Part shown: positions 42,335 through 50,412 of the stretch, piece after piece
Position numbering within the stretch: the stretch's first letter is position 1
Layout: every line of letters starts with the position of its first letter
NCBI GenBank assembly: GCA_965613025.1
Contig: CBFDUE010000001.1
Coordinates: 62,001-126,000, forward strand
Length of the DNA: 64,000 bases
Reading direction: 5' to 3'
Source: CAYTXJ01 sp965613025
GTDB lineage: Bacteria; Desulfobacterota; DSM-4660; Desulfatiglandales; JALVMZ01
The notes under the pieces: model-generated
What the model was told of the DNA's origin: nothing
What the model saw: the letters and a program-made list of their open reading frames with translations, nothing else
The model's database searches: none
Translations under genes and position numbers: made by a program

Positions 42335-43738
42335 TTAATCAAGGCCAAGCTCCTTCCACCTGCCCTCGATCCTCTTTACAATTTCAGGGTCAAGTTCTAT
42401 AGGAATTGGTTTCTCCTTCCATTCATAGGGGATAGTTGCATCAATAAGGAGTCTTCCAGTGATTTCCCTTGCCTCAATGGGTAGAGATGGGTCAAGGGGG
42501 GTAGATCTTCCTCTTCTAATGATCTCACATCTATTAGGTTGAGCCCTGAATGCCAAAGCATATAGGACCCTTGGAATATCCCAAGGATCAATATCATCAT
42601 CAACCACAATTACTGTCTTAAGTCCATAAGCGCCCATCTCTGTGGATATGGCAGCGGTGAGCACCTGATTAGCATGTCCAGGATACATGGTTTTAACAGA
42701 TATGATGGCAATAAATCTACCGGCTCCTTCAGGAGGGCAATATACGGCCTTAATCCCTGGAATCTTCATGGCAGTTAGCTGCTGCCAAAGGGTTGCGCCA
42801 TAGGTAAGTGCCATGGTCATGTGGGTGTCAGTTACGGCCCTTCCCACGGTTGTTGCCTGAAATATGGGATTATTTCTGAAAGTAACACACTTTACCTCAA
42901 TATAGTTTCGTGGGGTGGTGCCAATTCCTGAATAATAGCCTGTATATTCACCAAAAGGGCCTTCTGGCATCGTCTTTTCAGGATCCACTATTCCTTCAAC
43001 CACAATCTCAGCCGTGGCAGGGACAGGTAGATCACAAGTTTCACATTTTACTACCTCAATGGGCTTCCCCCTTATGGAGCCAGCAAGATCATACTCACAT
43101 TCAAAGGCAGATACTCTGGCCGCGCCCATCAAAAAGAGCAGAGGATCCCCACCAATTACTACTGCCACAGGCATGGGTTTTCCCAATGCCTGATATTTCT
43201 TAAGCATGATATCTGCATGTTTTCCTTTAATAAATTGAGTTCCAAGTGTATTTTTATTTAGCAACTGCAATCTATATGTCCCTAAGTTGACCCAATCGCT
43301 ATCAGGATCTTTTGTCACCACAAAATGGGCAGTTCCAAAATATCTTCCCCCGTCTTTGGGATAGAATTTAGGGACAGGGAACTTGAACAGATCCACTTCA
43401 TCCCCTTCCATCTTGTTCTCCTTACATGGCCCATTATCTACCCAAGCAGGCGGGATCTTCTGCTCATTCTTTTCCACCCACAGTCTCATAAGATCCACAA
43501 GGTTAGAGTCCAATGGAATTCCCATAATAAAAGAGAGTCGCTCAGTGGTAGTATAGACACTAGTTAAAACCGGAGAATTATAGCCCTTAACATTCTCAAA
43601 CAGCAGTGCTGGCCCACCTCTCTCTTCATTGAGTTTGGCAATATGGGAGAGCTCCAGATCCCAGTCTACTTCTGCCTTAATCCTTTTAAGAAGCCCCCTG
43701 CTTTCTGCCTGCTCTATAAACTCCCTCAGGTCCTTCAT
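42335..43738 (-). CDS. UbiD-family (de)carboxylase, prenylated-FMN dependent
   Basis: UbiD-type enzymes carry out reversible decarboxylation of aromatic or unsaturated acids with prenylated FMN made by UbiX. The 467-residue protein keeps the catalytic triad pattern: Arg156 in NLGTYRLQ and Glu259/Glu264 in MPEGPFGEYTGYYS, equivalent to Arg173/Glu277/Glu282 of Aspergillus Fdc1. The metal and cofactor regions appear intact. Together with PpsAB-like proteins and UbiX at 50-56 kb, it may act as a phenyl- or catechyl-phosphate carboxylase. A UbiD of the ubiquinone pathway is less likely, as no ubi genes are nearby. Confidence 0.9.
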   Translation of the reverse strand: MKDLREFIEQAESRGLLKRIKAEVDWDLELSHIAKLNEERGGPALLFENVKGYNSPVLTSVYTTTERLSFIMGIPLDSNLVDLMRLWVEKNEQKIPPAWVDNGPCKENKMEGDEVDLFKFPVPKFYPKDGGRYFGTAHFVVTKDPDSDWVNLGTYRLQLLNKNTLGTQFIKGKHADIMLKKYQALGKPMPVAVVIGGDPLLFLMGAARVSAFECEYDLAGSIRGKPIEVVKCETCDLPVPATAEIVVEGIVDPEKTMPEGPFGEYTGYYSGIGTTPRNYIEVKCVTFRNNPIFQATTVGRAVTDTHMTMALTYGATLWQQLTAMKIPGIKAVYCPPEGAGRFIAIISVKTMYPGHANQVLTAAISTEMGAYGLKTVIVVDDDIDPWDIPRVLYALAFRAQPNRCEIIRRGRSTPLDPSLPIEAREITGRLLIDATIPYEWKEKPIPIELDPEIVKRIEGRWKELGLD

Positions 43739-43753
43739 ATATGCCCTCCTTTC

Positions 43754-43778
43754 TTCAAAAATGATTATACTTTTTGAA
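43754..43778. promoter_or_regulatory. Inverted repeat between ubiD and the first lysR gene
   Basis: TTCAAAAA-N9-TTTTTGAA is a perfect 8 bp inverted repeat in the 112 bp divergent region, right upstream of ubiD. LysR-type regulators bind such AT-rich dyads, and the divergent lysR gene starts at 43851. Further on, GTTAATAG occurs twice (43812-43819 and 43833-43840), 21 bp apart, i.e. two helical turns. Confidence 0.5.
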
Positions 43779-43850
43779 ATAAAATTTTATTGAATTGTCA
43801 AAATAAAAAATGTTAATAGCAATTTACAAAAAGTTAATAGGCAAAAGATC

Positions 43851-44780
43851 ATGATTCTTAATATGAATCAATTAAGGGCATTTTATCTTGCGGCAAAGCT
43901 AAGAAGTATTGCAAAGGCAGCGCAGGAGCTTATGGTAACACCTCCGGCGGTAAGCAAACAGATCAGACAGCTTGAAGAATCCTTGGGGCTTAAATTACTT
44001 TACAGAGATGGGAATTCCATAAAGCTAACGGAGATAGGGAATTCCATATTTAAGAGGAGCAAAGATATATTTGGAAAGATAGAGGAGATGGAAAGCTACT
44101 TTGAGGACCTAACCACTGCAAAGACAGGAGAGCTTAGGATAGGTTGCACACAGACACCTGCAAAGTATATAATGCCAGCGCTGATAGCCAGATTTAAGGA
44201 TAACTATCCAGGGATTAAGATAGTGCTGGATCAGGGGACCAGCTCAGAGATGATCCATAATATCTTAAATAATATCAATGAGCTCGCGCTTATGCGTTAT
44301 AGGCCCAATGAAAAGAGGCTAAAGGTAAAGGTGATAAGGGAGGAGGAATTGATTCTGATTGCTGCAAGACACAGCAGGCACATAAATACAAAAGAGATAT
44401 CCATATCAGAGCTTTCCTACATACCCCTTATTGTCCCCAAGGAAGGTTCAGGGATCAGGGATGCTATCTTTGAATATCTTTCAAAGTTCAAGATAAGACC
44501 CAATGTGGGTATGGAATCAGGAAGTGTGGATCTGATAAAGGAGATGGTTCGTCAGGATAAGGGGGTGAGTTTCCTGGAAAGATATGTGGTGGAAGAAGAG
44601 CTTAAAAGAGGATTTCTTAAGGCAGTGGGGATACTCGAAGGTTCTCCTAAGATTGAACTTGGAGTCGGATACCTTCAAAGGAGACACCTCTCTCCGCCTG
44701 CATGGGCCTTTTTAAGGATGCTTGAAAACCTTAAAAATTCCATCTCCTTAAATTTAGATGAAAAACAGAGGAAGGGATAA
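43851..44780 (+). CDS. LysR-family regulator (first of three)
   Basis: The 309-residue protein has the N-terminal winged helix-turn-helix (MNQLRAFYLAAKLRSIAKAAQELMVTPPAVSKQIRQLEESLGLKLLYR, partial family pattern) and a periplasmic-binding-like effector domain (TGELRIGCTQTPAKYIMPALI). It diverges from ubiD and the ligase gene, so those are the likely targets, together with itself and the Tm-1-like gene 3 bp downstream. The ligand is unknown; an aromatic intermediate is a reasonable guess. Confidence 0.92.
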   Translation: MILNMNQLRAFYLAAKLRSIAKAAQELMVTPPAVSKQIRQLEESLGLKLLYRDGNSIKLTEIGNSIFKRSKDIFGKIEEMESYFEDLTTAKTGELRIGCTQTPAKYIMPALIARFKDNYPGIKIVLDQGTSSEMIHNILNNINELALMRYRPNEKRLKVKVIREEELILIAARHSRHINTKEISISELSYIPLIVPKEGSGIRDAIFEYLSKFKIRPNVGMESGSVDLIKEMVRQDKGVSFLERYVVEEELKRGFLKAVGILEGSPKIELGVGYLQRRHLSPPAWAFLRMLENLKNSISLNLDEKQRKG

Positions 44781-44783
44781 TTT

Positions 44784-45986
44784 ATGAAGAATTCAGATAG
44801 ATTTATAGTGATAATAGGAACATTTGATAGCAAAGGCAGAGAACACCAATTTTTAAAAGAGGCCGTGGAAAAGAGAGGATTTAAAACCTACAGCATAAAT
44901 GTGGGAACAGGTGCACCTTCTACCTTTCCATGTGATAGGGATCTATTTGAAGAACTGTTTAGGAAAAGACCACAAGATCGGGATCTTGCAATAAAAAAGA
45001 GTATGGAGAAGGCCATAGAGATCCTAAAAGACCTCCAAAAAGAGCAGAGAATTGCCGGGATTATATCCGCTGGAGGAGGAACTGGAACCCATATTTCCAC
45101 AACCATTATGAGTTCCTTACCTGTAGGAGTTCCCAAAGTTATGGTATCCACAGTGGCATCTAAAAATATGAAAGAGATAGTGGGCACAAAGGACATAACC
45201 ATGATACACAGTGTGACTGACATACTGGGTATAAACAGTATTCTGGGAAGGATCTTGGATATGGCAGCAGGCGCAGTCTGTGGAATGGCTGAGCCCAAAT
45301 GGAATCCCAGATCAGATAAAAAAAGGATTGCGCTTACCATGTTTGGATTTATAGATAGTGGTGCTCATAAGATAAAGGATTGTCTGGAAGATATGGAATA
45401 TGAGGTGGTGGCGTTTCATGCAAATGGAACAGGTGGAATGGCCATGGAAGCACTAGCAAGGGATGGGTTTTTTGATGCCATCTTAGATCTTGCTACCCAT
45501 GAGCTTGCTGATGAGCTATTGAAAGGTTATTGTAGTGGCATAGGGCCAGAGAGATTAGATCCTCCCTCAGAAAATCCTATACCAAGGCTTGTGGTTCCAG
45601 GGGGGTTAGATTGTGCTGTGCTTGAATTTACAAGGAAAAATATCCCTTCCATATACAGAGATAGAAAGATATTTTTCTATGATTTTAGATCTGGAATCAG
45701 ATTAAATGAAGATGAGACAAGGGCTGTGGCACAATGGCTTTCAGAAAAATTGAACAAGGCTCCCAATCACACTAAGATTCTTATTCCATTAAAAGGATGG
45801 TCAGAGGCGGATCGTGAAGGAGGCCCATTATATGATCCCAAGATGAGGGATATATTCATCAGCACGCTTAAAGAGAGGCTAAATCCAGTAATTGAGATAA
45901 TTGAGGTTGAATTTCATATAAATGATGATGGATTTGCTCGCCTTGCATCTGATATTATGATCCATATGATGGAAGGGAAGAGATGA
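44784..45986 (+). CDS. Tm-1-like ATP-binding protein (UPF0261), copy 1
   Basis: The 400-residue protein belongs to the Tm-1-like/UPF0261 family, whose plant member Tm-1 binds ATP in its N-terminal domain. Seen here are IGTFDSKGREHQFLKEAVE, the glycine-rich GIISAGGGTGTHISTTIM and PVGVPKVMVSTVASKNM. The biochemical role in bacteria is not known to me. It lies between two lysR genes and overlaps the second by 4 bp. A paralogue sits in the PpsAB operon at 53.4 kb, so the family is probably tied to the same pathway. Confidence 0.88.
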   Translation: MKNSDRFIVIIGTFDSKGREHQFLKEAVEKRGFKTYSINVGTGAPSTFPCDRDLFEELFRKRPQDRDLAIKKSMEKAIEILKDLQKEQRIAGIISAGGGTGTHISTTIMSSLPVGVPKVMVSTVASKNMKEIVGTKDITMIHSVTDILGINSILGRILDMAAGAVCGMAEPKWNPRSDKKRIALTMFGFIDSGAHKIKDCLEDMEYEVVAFHANGTGGMAMEALARDGFFDAILDLATHELADELLKGYCSGIGPERLDPPSENPIPRLVVPGGLDCAVLEFTRKNIPSIYRDRKIFFYDFRSGIRLNEDETRAVAQWLSEKLNKAPNHTKILIPLKGWSEADREGGPLYDPKMRDIFISTLKERLNPVIEIIEVEFHINDDGFARLASDIMIHMMEGKR

Positions 45987-46888
45987 TAAATCTGAATCAG
46001 CTTAGAGCATTTTATTGGAGCGCAAGGCATCTAAGCTTTACTAAGGCTGCAAAAGAACTATATGTATCTCAGCCTGCCATTACCACACAGATCAGGCTCT
46101 TTGAGAAAGATCTGCAACTACAGCTTTTTAGAAGAAAGAGAGGAGGGAAGCTAATTCTTACAAGGGAAGGTGCGAGGCTATTTGAGTATGCGAAAAAGAT
46201 ATTTGAATATGAAGAGAGGCTGGAAGAGGTGATTGAAGATATAAGAAAATTAAAAGATAGAATTCTTCATATTGGAAGCGGAAGGAGCTATGCCCATTAT
46301 TTTGTTCCTTCCCTTATAGAATATTTCCATAAGGACCATCCTGAAATAAAGATAAAGGTTGAGGAAGGGAATTCACAAGATCTCATAAATGGCCTCATTG
46401 AGATGAAAAATGAGGTGGCAATAGTATCTAAGGTGCTCGAACTTCCTGATATTAGATATGAGCTATTTAGTATGAAGGAGATCATTCCCATTGTTCATAT
46501 TTCACATCCCCTATTGAAGAAGAGATTCGTTAGCTTTCATGAGCTGGCACAAGAACCTATAATAATGAAAGAATCAGGGTCTGGGACAAGATGGGTTGTG
46601 GAGGACCTTTTTAAGAGATATGGCTATGTGCCAAAGATAATAATGGAGGCAAGTGATGTGGAGATCATTAAGAGCATGGTGGAGCAGGGAAATGGGATTT
46701 CCTTTTTATTGTATGAGGCAGTAAAGAAAGATATCCAAAATAAGAGGATTGCAAGACTTCCCCTTAAAGGGCAAAAGATATATCTGGATATAACCATTGC
46801 CTACCTCAAGGATCAGATTACCTTTCCTACCAAAGCGTTTCTTGACTGTATTAAAAGGATAAAAGAGGTCTCTGATTTCCATGTTTAA
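45983..46888 (+). CDS. LysR-family regulator (second of three)
   Basis: The 301-residue protein has the HTH MINLNQLRAFYWSARHLSFTKAAKELYVSQPAITTQ (partial family pattern) and the effector-binding domain (ILHIGSGRSYAHYFVPSLIE). It is closer to the third LysR (49.2 kb) than to the first, with shared segments such as MKESGSGTR and EQGNGISF versus MKEEGSGTR and KQGNGISF, so these two look like a local duplication. It lies 129 bp upstream of the molybdopterin enzyme gene, which it may control. Confidence 0.92.
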   Translation: MINLNQLRAFYWSARHLSFTKAAKELYVSQPAITTQIRLFEKDLQLQLFRRKRGGKLILTREGARLFEYAKKIFEYEERLEEVIEDIRKLKDRILHIGSGRSYAHYFVPSLIEYFHKDHPEIKIKVEEGNSQDLINGLIEMKNEVAIVSKVLELPDIRYELFSMKEIIPIVHISHPLLKKRFVSFHELAQEPIIMKESGSGTRWVVEDLFKRYGYVPKIIMEASDVEIIKSMVEQGNGISFLLYEAVKKDIQNKRIARLPLKGQKIYLDITIAYLKDQITFPTKAFLDCIKRIKEVSDFHV

Positions 46889-47017
46889 TAATAGAAGACA
46901 TTACCATAAAAAGTTATAAAAAATTCTTATTTCTTAAGACAATTTATTTTCCTTGAATAATCCTTGATTGAAGCTCTAAAGTGTAAAATATATCTACATC
47001 CTTAAAGGAGGATTATT

Positions 47018-49237
47018 ATGGAAAGGGAATATAAAGATGCAGAGGTAAAGAGATCCATGTGTTTCTGGTGCAAGCCCAGATGTATTTTGGATGTGTATGT
47101 TAAGGATGGAAGGCTGCTTGGTGTAAGCAAATCCCCTATAAAAGGATGTCCCAGATGGAAGATAGCAAAGGAGATATTTTATAGTCCTACCAGAACCACC
47201 TTTCCTATGAAGAGAGTTGGAGAGAGAGGAGAAAATAGATGGAAACAGATATCCTGGGATCAGGCCTTAGATGAGATAGCGGAGAGGCTTTCATCCATAA
47301 GGGATAGATATGGTGCAGAGGCTGTGGCACATCAGCACGGAACCAGCAGATCTTATGAAGAACTCCGAACTCGCTTTTTCAACCTCTTTGGAAGTCCAAA
47401 TCACTTCGGCCAGGCACACATCTGTCATGGAAATTCCGCAGTGGTGGCATGTATGGTGTTGGGATGGTGGCCATATTGGATGAATGTGGAAAAGCTGGAG
47501 AAGGCAAATTGTATCTTCTTTGTAGGTCGAAATCCTATTCCGAGTCATCAGACAATAAGGGATGGCGTAGAGCAGGCCAGGAAGAGGGGGGCGACAGTTA
47601 TTGTGGCAGATCCCAGACCATCTGATATAGTGAAGCATGCAGACATCTGGTTGAGATTGAGACCAGGTACAGATGCTGCACTTCTGCTTTCAATGATGAA
47701 TGTAATTGTGAACGAGGATCTTTATGATAAAGAGTTTGTAAATAATTGGACATATGGTTTTGATAAGTTAAGCGATAGGCTAAAGGAATATCCCCCAAGT
47801 AGAGGTGCTGAGATAACTGGTTTAAAAGAAGAAGATATTATAAAGGCAGCCAGGATTTATGCAACAAAAAGACCCTCATGTATGATGGAAGGAATGGGTG
47901 TTGCACATCAGCCCAATTCTCTAAATGCGCTACTCTGTCGCTATCTTATGCCTGCTTTAGTTGGCATGATAGATGTGGAAGGGGGAGAGGAGCTAATGGG
48001 CCCAGCTCCCATAATTACAGAACATGAGATTGAGCTTCCCGATATCCTTCCTGCTGAGCAGGCACAAAAAATGATAGGAAGTCAATATAGGCTATATTCC
48101 CATGAGGGATATGAGCTGATCCAGAAAAATGTGGAAAGGGTATGGGGTAAAAGATGTGATCTTCAGGTGTATATGAGATGTGCATCTGCCCCCCTTATCT
48201 TTCATGCGATGGCATATGGGGAGCCCTACCCTATAAAGGGTCTGATATGTGTCGCATGTAATCCCATGCTTACCATGCCAAATATAAAACTGGTATATAA
48301 GGCATTAAAAAATTTAGAGCTTTTAGTGGTAGTGGATAAGGTCTGGACTCCCACTGCTCAGCTTGCAGACTATGTGCTACCAGCAGCAGACTGGTTAGAG
48401 AGGGATTTTATATTTAATTACCATAATACCACTCCATTGATTATTGCAGGAGAGGCGGCCCTTCCAAAGACCATCACAGGGGAGTATGACAGAAGGGATG
48501 ATTTTGACTTCTGGAGAGGATTGGGAATAAGGCTTGGACAAAAGGAATATTGGCCTTGGGAAAGTGTTCGGGAATATTATGATTATAGACTAAGGCCCAT
48601 AGGACTGAGTTTTAAAGAGCTGGTTCAAATGGGCAAGTGGTTTCCTGAAAAGAGAGAATTTAAAAAATACATAAATAAAGGTTTTGGAACACCTACGGGC
48701 AAGGTGGAATTCTATTCTACAATACTAGAAAAACTGGGGTATGATCCACTTCCCAAGTTTGAGGAACCACCTGAAAGTCCCATAAGCAGTCCAGAACTTG
48801 CGAAGGAATATCCTCTTATTCTTATTACAGGTGGTAGATTTTTACCCTATTTCCATTCAGAATTCAGGAATATCCAGACCTTCAGAAAGGCCTATCCCTA
48901 TCCCCAGGTGGAGATACATCCTGAAACTGCTAAAAACTATGGAATAGAAGAGGGAGACTGGGTCTGGATTGAGACACCACGAGGTAGGATAGTTCAGAGA
49001 TGCAGATTGGTGGACGAGATAGACCCAAAAGTTGTCCATGCCCAGCATGGCTGGTGGTATCCTGAACTTCCTCCAGAGGAGCCTTGGCTTCATGGAGTCT
49101 GGATATCCAATGTGAATGTGCTGACTGAAAAGGATCCAGATAAGGGTATAGATAAGGCATTAGGATCTTGGCCACTCAGGACCATGCTATGCAGGATATA
49201 TAAGGCCCGGGTATCAGATATTCCATTATTTTATTAA
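47018..49237 (+). CDS. Molybdopterin oxidoreductase (DMSO-reductase superfamily)
   Basis: This is a catalytic subunit with a Mo or W bis-MGD cofactor. The 739-residue protein has an N-terminal [4Fe-4S] site (Cys15, Cys18, Cys22, Cys44) and the likely metal ligand Cys136 followed by His (HICHGNS), similar to formate dehydrogenase-type enzymes. The C-terminal domain (FLPYFHSEFRNIQTFRKAYP, then DWVWIETPRGRIVQRCRL; partial) is the cofactor-binding cap. There is no Tat signal, so it is cytosolic. No electron-transfer or membrane subunit is adjacent. The substrate is open: formate, polysulfide, or a phenolic compound (transhydroxylase or dehydroxylase type) all belong to this superfamily. AAAGGAGG precedes the ATG. 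Confidence 0.9.
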   Translation: MEREYKDAEVKRSMCFWCKPRCILDVYVKDGRLLGVSKSPIKGCPRWKIAKEIFYSPTRTTFPMKRVGERGENRWKQISWDQALDEIAERLSSIRDRYGAEAVAHQHGTSRSYEELRTRFFNLFGSPNHFGQAHICHGNSAVVACMVLGWWPYWMNVEKLEKANCIFFVGRNPIPSHQTIRDGVEQARKRGATVIVADPRPSDIVKHADIWLRLRPGTDAALLLSMMNVIVNEDLYDKEFVNNWTYGFDKLSDRLKEYPPSRGAEITGLKEEDIIKAARIYATKRPSCMMEGMGVAHQPNSLNALLCRYLMPALVGMIDVEGGEELMGPAPIITEHEIELPDILPAEQAQKMIGSQYRLYSHEGYELIQKNVERVWGKRCDLQVYMRCASAPLIFHAMAYGEPYPIKGLICVACNPMLTMPNIKLVYKALKNLELLVVVDKVWTPTAQLADYVLPAADWLERDFIFNYHNTTPLIIAGEAALPKTITGEYDRRDDFDFWRGLGIRLGQKEYWPWESVREYYDYRLRPIGLSFKELVQMGKWFPEKREFKKYINKGFGTPTGKVEFYSTILEKLGYDPLPKFEEPPESPISSPELAKEYPLILITGGRFLPYFHSEFRNIQTFRKAYPYPQVEIHPETAKNYGIEEGDWVWIETPRGRIVQRCRLVDEIDPKVVHAQHGWWYPELPPEEPWLHGVWISNVNVLTEKDPDKGIDKALGSWPLRTMLCRIYKARVSDIPLFY

Positions 49238-50196
49238 GGGATGGAAACGGCAGGGAGGTTATTATCTAAATAGGATATAAGTTCACGAATGCCATAGCCA
49301 GGTCTGAGTCCCTGGGCCATCTGTTTTAGCATTTCTAAGAATCTGGTTGCAGCAATAGAGAGGGGTTGGGTCTTTAGATAGGCAATGGATATATCTAAAA
49401 ACAGCCTTTTACCCTCTAGGGGTCTGCTCTTTAAGACCCCTTTTTTTAACTCCTTATAAACTGCATCTTTCACCACAAAGGATATCCCATTTCCTTGCTT
49501 TACAAGCTGTTTTATAAACTCAGTGTTACTGGTTTCCATAAGTATATTAGGGGTTATCCCTTTTTCGCTAAAGAGCCTGTCCACAATCTTTCTGGTTCCT
49601 GAACCTTCCTCCTTCATAATCAGGGGATAATCCATAAGCTCTTCAATCGATACCTCCTTTTCCTTTGTAAGAGGATGTCCTGGAGGAAGTATAAGGATCA
49701 ACTCTTCATGGGCAAAAGGGATGACCTCGATATCAGGATAGTTTTCAACCATTGCAATTATCCCAATCTCATTTTTTAAATCAAGGAGACTGAGAAGGAT
49801 ATCTTTTGAGCTTCCTTCATTTAGAAAGATCTTTATCCCTGGATATCTACATCTAAAGTTCTGAACAATGTATGGCATAAAAAACCTGGCATATGTTTTG
49901 GTGGTTCCTATTCTTAGAAGCCCTCTTTTTAACTTTTGAAGCTCTTCAATGGTATTTTCAATCTCTCTTTCAAATTCAAATACCTTTTTTGCAAGGTCAA
50001 AGAGAACCCTTCCTTCATCAGTAAGATGAATCCTTCTGCCCCTCTTTTTAAATAGCTTAAAACCACAGAATTTTTCAAATATCTTCAATTGGGCTGTAAC
50101 AGCAGGCTGGGTAATAAAGAGATTTTTAGCGGCCTTGGTGCAGCTCATATACCTTGCGGTTTCATAAAAGATCCTGAGATGATTAAAGTTGATCAT
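49234..50196 (-). CDS. LysR-family regulator (third of three)
   Basis: The 320-residue protein has the HTH MINFNHLRIFYETARYMSCTKAAKNLFITQPAVTAQ (partial pattern) and an effector domain (LLRIGTTKTYARFFMPYIVQ). It is convergent with the molybdopterin gene, overlapping its 3' end by 4 bp, and divergent from the PpsAB operon, which it probably regulates across the 216 bp gap. It resembles the second LysR strongly. Confidence 0.92.
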   Translation of the reverse strand: MINFNHLRIFYETARYMSCTKAAKNLFITQPAVTAQLKIFEKFCGFKLFKKRGRRIHLTDEGRVLFDLAKKVFEFEREIENTIEELQKLKRGLLRIGTTKTYARFFMPYIVQNFRCRYPGIKIFLNEGSSKDILLSLLDLKNEIGIIAMVENYPDIEVIPFAHEELILILPPGHPLTKEKEVSIEELMDYPLIMKEEGSGTRKIVDRLFSEKGITPNILMETSNTEFIKQLVKQGNGISFVVKDAVYKELKKGVLKSRPLEGKRLFLDISIAYLKTQPLSIAATRFLEMLKQMAQGLRPGYGIRELISYLDNNLPAVSIP

Positions 50197-50226
50197 CCTA
50201 AATTACTCAATTCTTAACAATTTTAA

Positions 50227-50241
50227 TTATCTATAAGATAA
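50227..50241. promoter_or_regulatory. Candidate LysR operator near the third lysR start
   Basis: TTATC-TATAA-GATAA is a short dyad that also fits the T-N11-A pattern of LysR-type sites, 30 bp upstream of the lysR start codon. It lies in a very AT-rich region, so chance is a real option. Confidence 0.35.
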
Positions 50242-50297
50242 ATAAAATAAATAATTTTCCATAATCTCAATTTATAAATAGCATAAATAAAATGCAA

Positions 50298-50327
50298 TTG
50301 ACAAGATCTTTTATGCATCTTTATGTT
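50298..50327 (+). promoter_or_regulatory. Probable promoter of the PpsAB-like operon
   Basis: TTGACA (50298-50303) is followed by 18 bp and TATGTT (50322-50327), 85 bp before the first gene. The -35 box is framed by GCATAAA (50281-50287) and TTTATGC (50310-50316), a 7 bp inverted repeat that may be an operator. Confidence 0.55.
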
Positions 50328-50412
50328 TCTTAAAAAATATCTTAAAAGGTCCTAATAAATCCTGTTCAAATGTTGGTCAAACCATTAACCCATCAAAAGA
50401 AAGGAGGAAGAG

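Noticed and set aside
44888..45340. 150-codon minus-strand frame inside the first Tm-1-like gene
   Set aside because: Antisense shadow; no start context and no recognisable protein.
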